From Sphaerochaetaceae bacterium (GTDB lineage: Bacteria > Spirochaetota > Spirochaetia > Sphaerochaetales > Sphaerochaetaceae), in contig JAKSPF010000061.1 in assembly GCA_024405065.1 (NCBI GenBank), forward strand, positions 1-7,055: a stretch of 7,055 nucleotides of DNA, written 5' to 3'. Of the stretch, positions 6,204 through 7,055 are shown one piece after another. Within the stretch, counting starts at the first letter, position 1, and the number at the start of each line of letters is the position of its first letter. The notes beneath the pieces were generated by a model. That model saw nothing but the letters and a program-made list of their open reading frames with translations, had not been told where the DNA came from and ran no database searches. The translations under genes were made by a program, and so were the position numbers.

Positions 6204-6223
6204 ACCGATATGGAACCGATATG
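6204..6223. repeat. Tandem 9-bp repeat with 11-nt period
   Basis: ACCGATATG occurs twice, at 6204-6212 and 6215-6223, separated by GA. The spacing of 11 nt is one helical turn, so both copies face the same side of the DNA. It sits between the tRNA gene and the sugar-operon promoter, centred about 70 bp upstream of the predicted transcription start. An activator site is possible, and chance duplication is also possible. Confidence 0.45.
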
Positions 6224-6242
6224 AAGTCCGGCAAAATCATTA

Positions 6243-6313
6243 AGCGGTAGACGGGAGTCGGACCCGCCTCAGAAGCTTGGGAAGCTCCTGCACTACCGAT
6301 GTGCTACTACCGC
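6243..6313 (-). tRNA. tRNA-Gly, anticodon CCC
   Basis: A 71-nt cloverleaf folds fully on the minus strand. The acceptor stem is GCGGTAG/CTACCGC (7 perfect pairs), with U8-A9 next. The D arm is GCAC/GTGC with loop ATCGGTA. The anticodon stem is GGAGC/GCTTC with one G-U pair, and the loop TTCCCAA places anticodon CCC at 6281-6279, decoding GGG. The variable loop is TGAG, the T stem GCGGG/CCCGT and the discriminator base U. CCA is not encoded. Oddities are C at position 55 of the T loop (TCCGACT instead of TTCGANT) and U at position 15 of the D loop. All stems pair, so it appears functional. It lies 36 nt downstream of the pyridoxal kinase gene on the same strand. Confidence 0.92.
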
Positions 6314-6341
6314 AGATTTCAAACCGCAACCGGTGAAGCAT

Positions 6342-6370
6342 CCTATATTTCAGACGCTCACGGCGGTCAG
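6342..6370 (-). promoter_or_regulatory. Weak candidate promoter for the tRNA gene
   Basis: On the minus strand CTGACC (6370-6365) and TATAGG (6347-6342) are spaced by 17 nt, each matching four of six consensus positions. Transcription would start near 6336, about 22 nt before the tRNA. The -35 lies in the last codons of the kinase gene. Co-transcription with that gene is the alternative, since no terminator separates them. Confidence 0.3.
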
Positions 6371-7055
6371 TTTTCCAAGTAACGGTTCAAATTTTACACC
6401 ATACGTGTGGTCTTTGTCACCTGCAGAATTTTCAATGCAACTTACCGTGAAATCCGCCGCCTGTTTTGCGGCGTCAAAACAGGAACTTCCCTGAAGAAGT
6501 TTACCGACAAACACGGATGCGTAAACATCTCCGGTTCCGTGACATCCGTTTGTAAATCTGCGATGCCGGTAATAATCAAGCGGTTTCATTCTCTCTTTAA
6601 CCGCAACTCCTGTTGTAGAAGGCTCAAAACTGACACCTGTAAGAACCACGGATGCATAGAAGCTGCTTTGAAGTCGGCTTATAAGCTCTTCAATGTATTC
6701 TGCGTTATATTCTTCAAGATAGCCTGTTCCGGTAAGAAGGCAGGCTTCGGTGATATTCGGAACGATTATGTCAGCCTCAGAGCAGAGGGTCTTCATATTT
6801 TCAACGTAATCATCGTTGAAAGCAGGGTAAAGTCTGCCGTTGTCAGCCATAGCGGGATCTACAACTTTAACTCCGTCTTTTTTGACAAGAGGAAAAAGAA
6901 GATTCTTCACATAATCAATCTGTTTCACACTGCCGAGATAACCGGTATATATTCCGTCAAAGAACAATCCTTCTTTTTTCCAGTGCCGGGCAATCAGATG
7001 GATATCTTCAGTGAGGTCACGGAAAGTATATCCTGTACATCCCGCCGTATGAGTG
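6350..7055 (-). CDS. pdxY: Pyridoxal/pyridoxamine kinase, PdxY-like (5' end missing)
   Basis: C-terminal 234 residues of a ribokinase-superfamily B6-vitamer kinase, which phosphorylates pyridoxal or pyridoxamine at the 5' hydroxyl in the salvage route to pyridoxal phosphate. The frame is open to the right window edge. About 50 N-terminal residues are missing, judging by the usual length near 285. Visible family blocks are FDGIYTGYLGS (6961-6929), DPAMADNGRLY (from 6856), VPNITEACLLTG (from 6760), and the anion-hole and catalytic motif NGCHGTGD, whose aspartate codon is 6529-6527. TGYLGS and the DPxMxDNGxLY block separate it from the related hydroxymethylpyrimidine kinase ThiD. A TTG at 6967 is internal and is not the real start. 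The gene shares its strand with the tRNA and the sugar operon but has no obvious functional link to them. Confidence 0.88.
   Translation of the reverse strand, partial: THTAGCTGYTFRDLTEDIHLIARHWKKEGLFFDGIYTGYLGSVKQIDYVKNLLFPLVKKDGVKVVDPAMADNGRLYPAFNDDYVENMKTLCSEADIIVPNITEACLLTGTGYLEEYNAEYIEELISRLQSSFYASVVLTGVSFEPSTTGVAVKERMKPLDYYRHRRFTNGCHGTGDVYASVFVGKLLQGSSCFDAAKQAADFTVSCIENSAGDKDHTYGVKFEPLLGKLTAVSV

Noticed and set aside
1..7055. CRISPR array, insertion sequence, phage or attachment-site signals.
   Set aside because: No spaced repeat series, transposase-like frame, terminal inverted repeat pair, or tRNA-end duplication was seen.

Overview
The window reads as chromosomal DNA of a spirochaete, most likely a host-associated or gut-type Treponema. 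This is inferred from protein style: a Sec signal ending in VFA followed by KGSAES, a sugar ABC operon without its own ATPase, and a tRNA gene without an encoded CCA. No database search was possible. All genes except the first small pair lie on the minus strand.

Layout, left to right. Positions 1-121 hold a minus-strand open frame running off the left edge, with a TPR-like look. Positions 151-743 hold a type II toxin-antitoxin pair on the plus strand: a DinJ/RelB-type antitoxin overlapping a YafQ-type mRNA interferase by 8 nt, behind an 11-bp inverted repeat that is a likely operator. Positions 788-1836 hold the ribosomal protein pair rplM-rpsI (L13 and S9), with a good candidate promoter upstream and an intrinsic terminator downstream. 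Positions 1873-6175 hold a sugar-uptake operon on the minus strand. In transcription order it is a periplasmic solute-binding protein, a structured 143-nt spacer, two CUT1-type permeases and a sugar kinase closely resembling N-acetylhexosamine 1-kinase (NahK). Upstream of it are a candidate promoter and a 24-bp near-perfect palindrome just downstream of the -10. Positions 6243-6313 hold a tRNA-Gly(CCC) gene, and 6350-7055 the C-terminal 234 residues of a PdxY/PdxK-like pyridoxal/pyridoxamine kinase cut by the right edge.

How the genes work together. The transporter should bring an N-acetylhexosamine-containing oligosaccharide, for example a mucin- or glycan-derived disaccharide, into the cytoplasm. 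NahK would then convert the released GlcNAc or GalNAc to its alpha-1-phosphate. The phosphorylase or hydrolase that would split the disaccharide, the uridylyltransferase and epimerase steps, and the transporter ATPase are not in the window. The permease and kinase genes overlap by 1-4 nt and are probably translationally coupled. The SBP is separated from them by two hairpins, which fits the usual need for more binding protein than permease.

I found no CRISPR array, insertion sequence or clearly new system. The items most worth a second look are the NahK transport operon, its palindromic operator, the hairpin-rich spacer, and a tRNA with C instead of U at T-loop position 55. No stretch above 300 bases lacks a gene.
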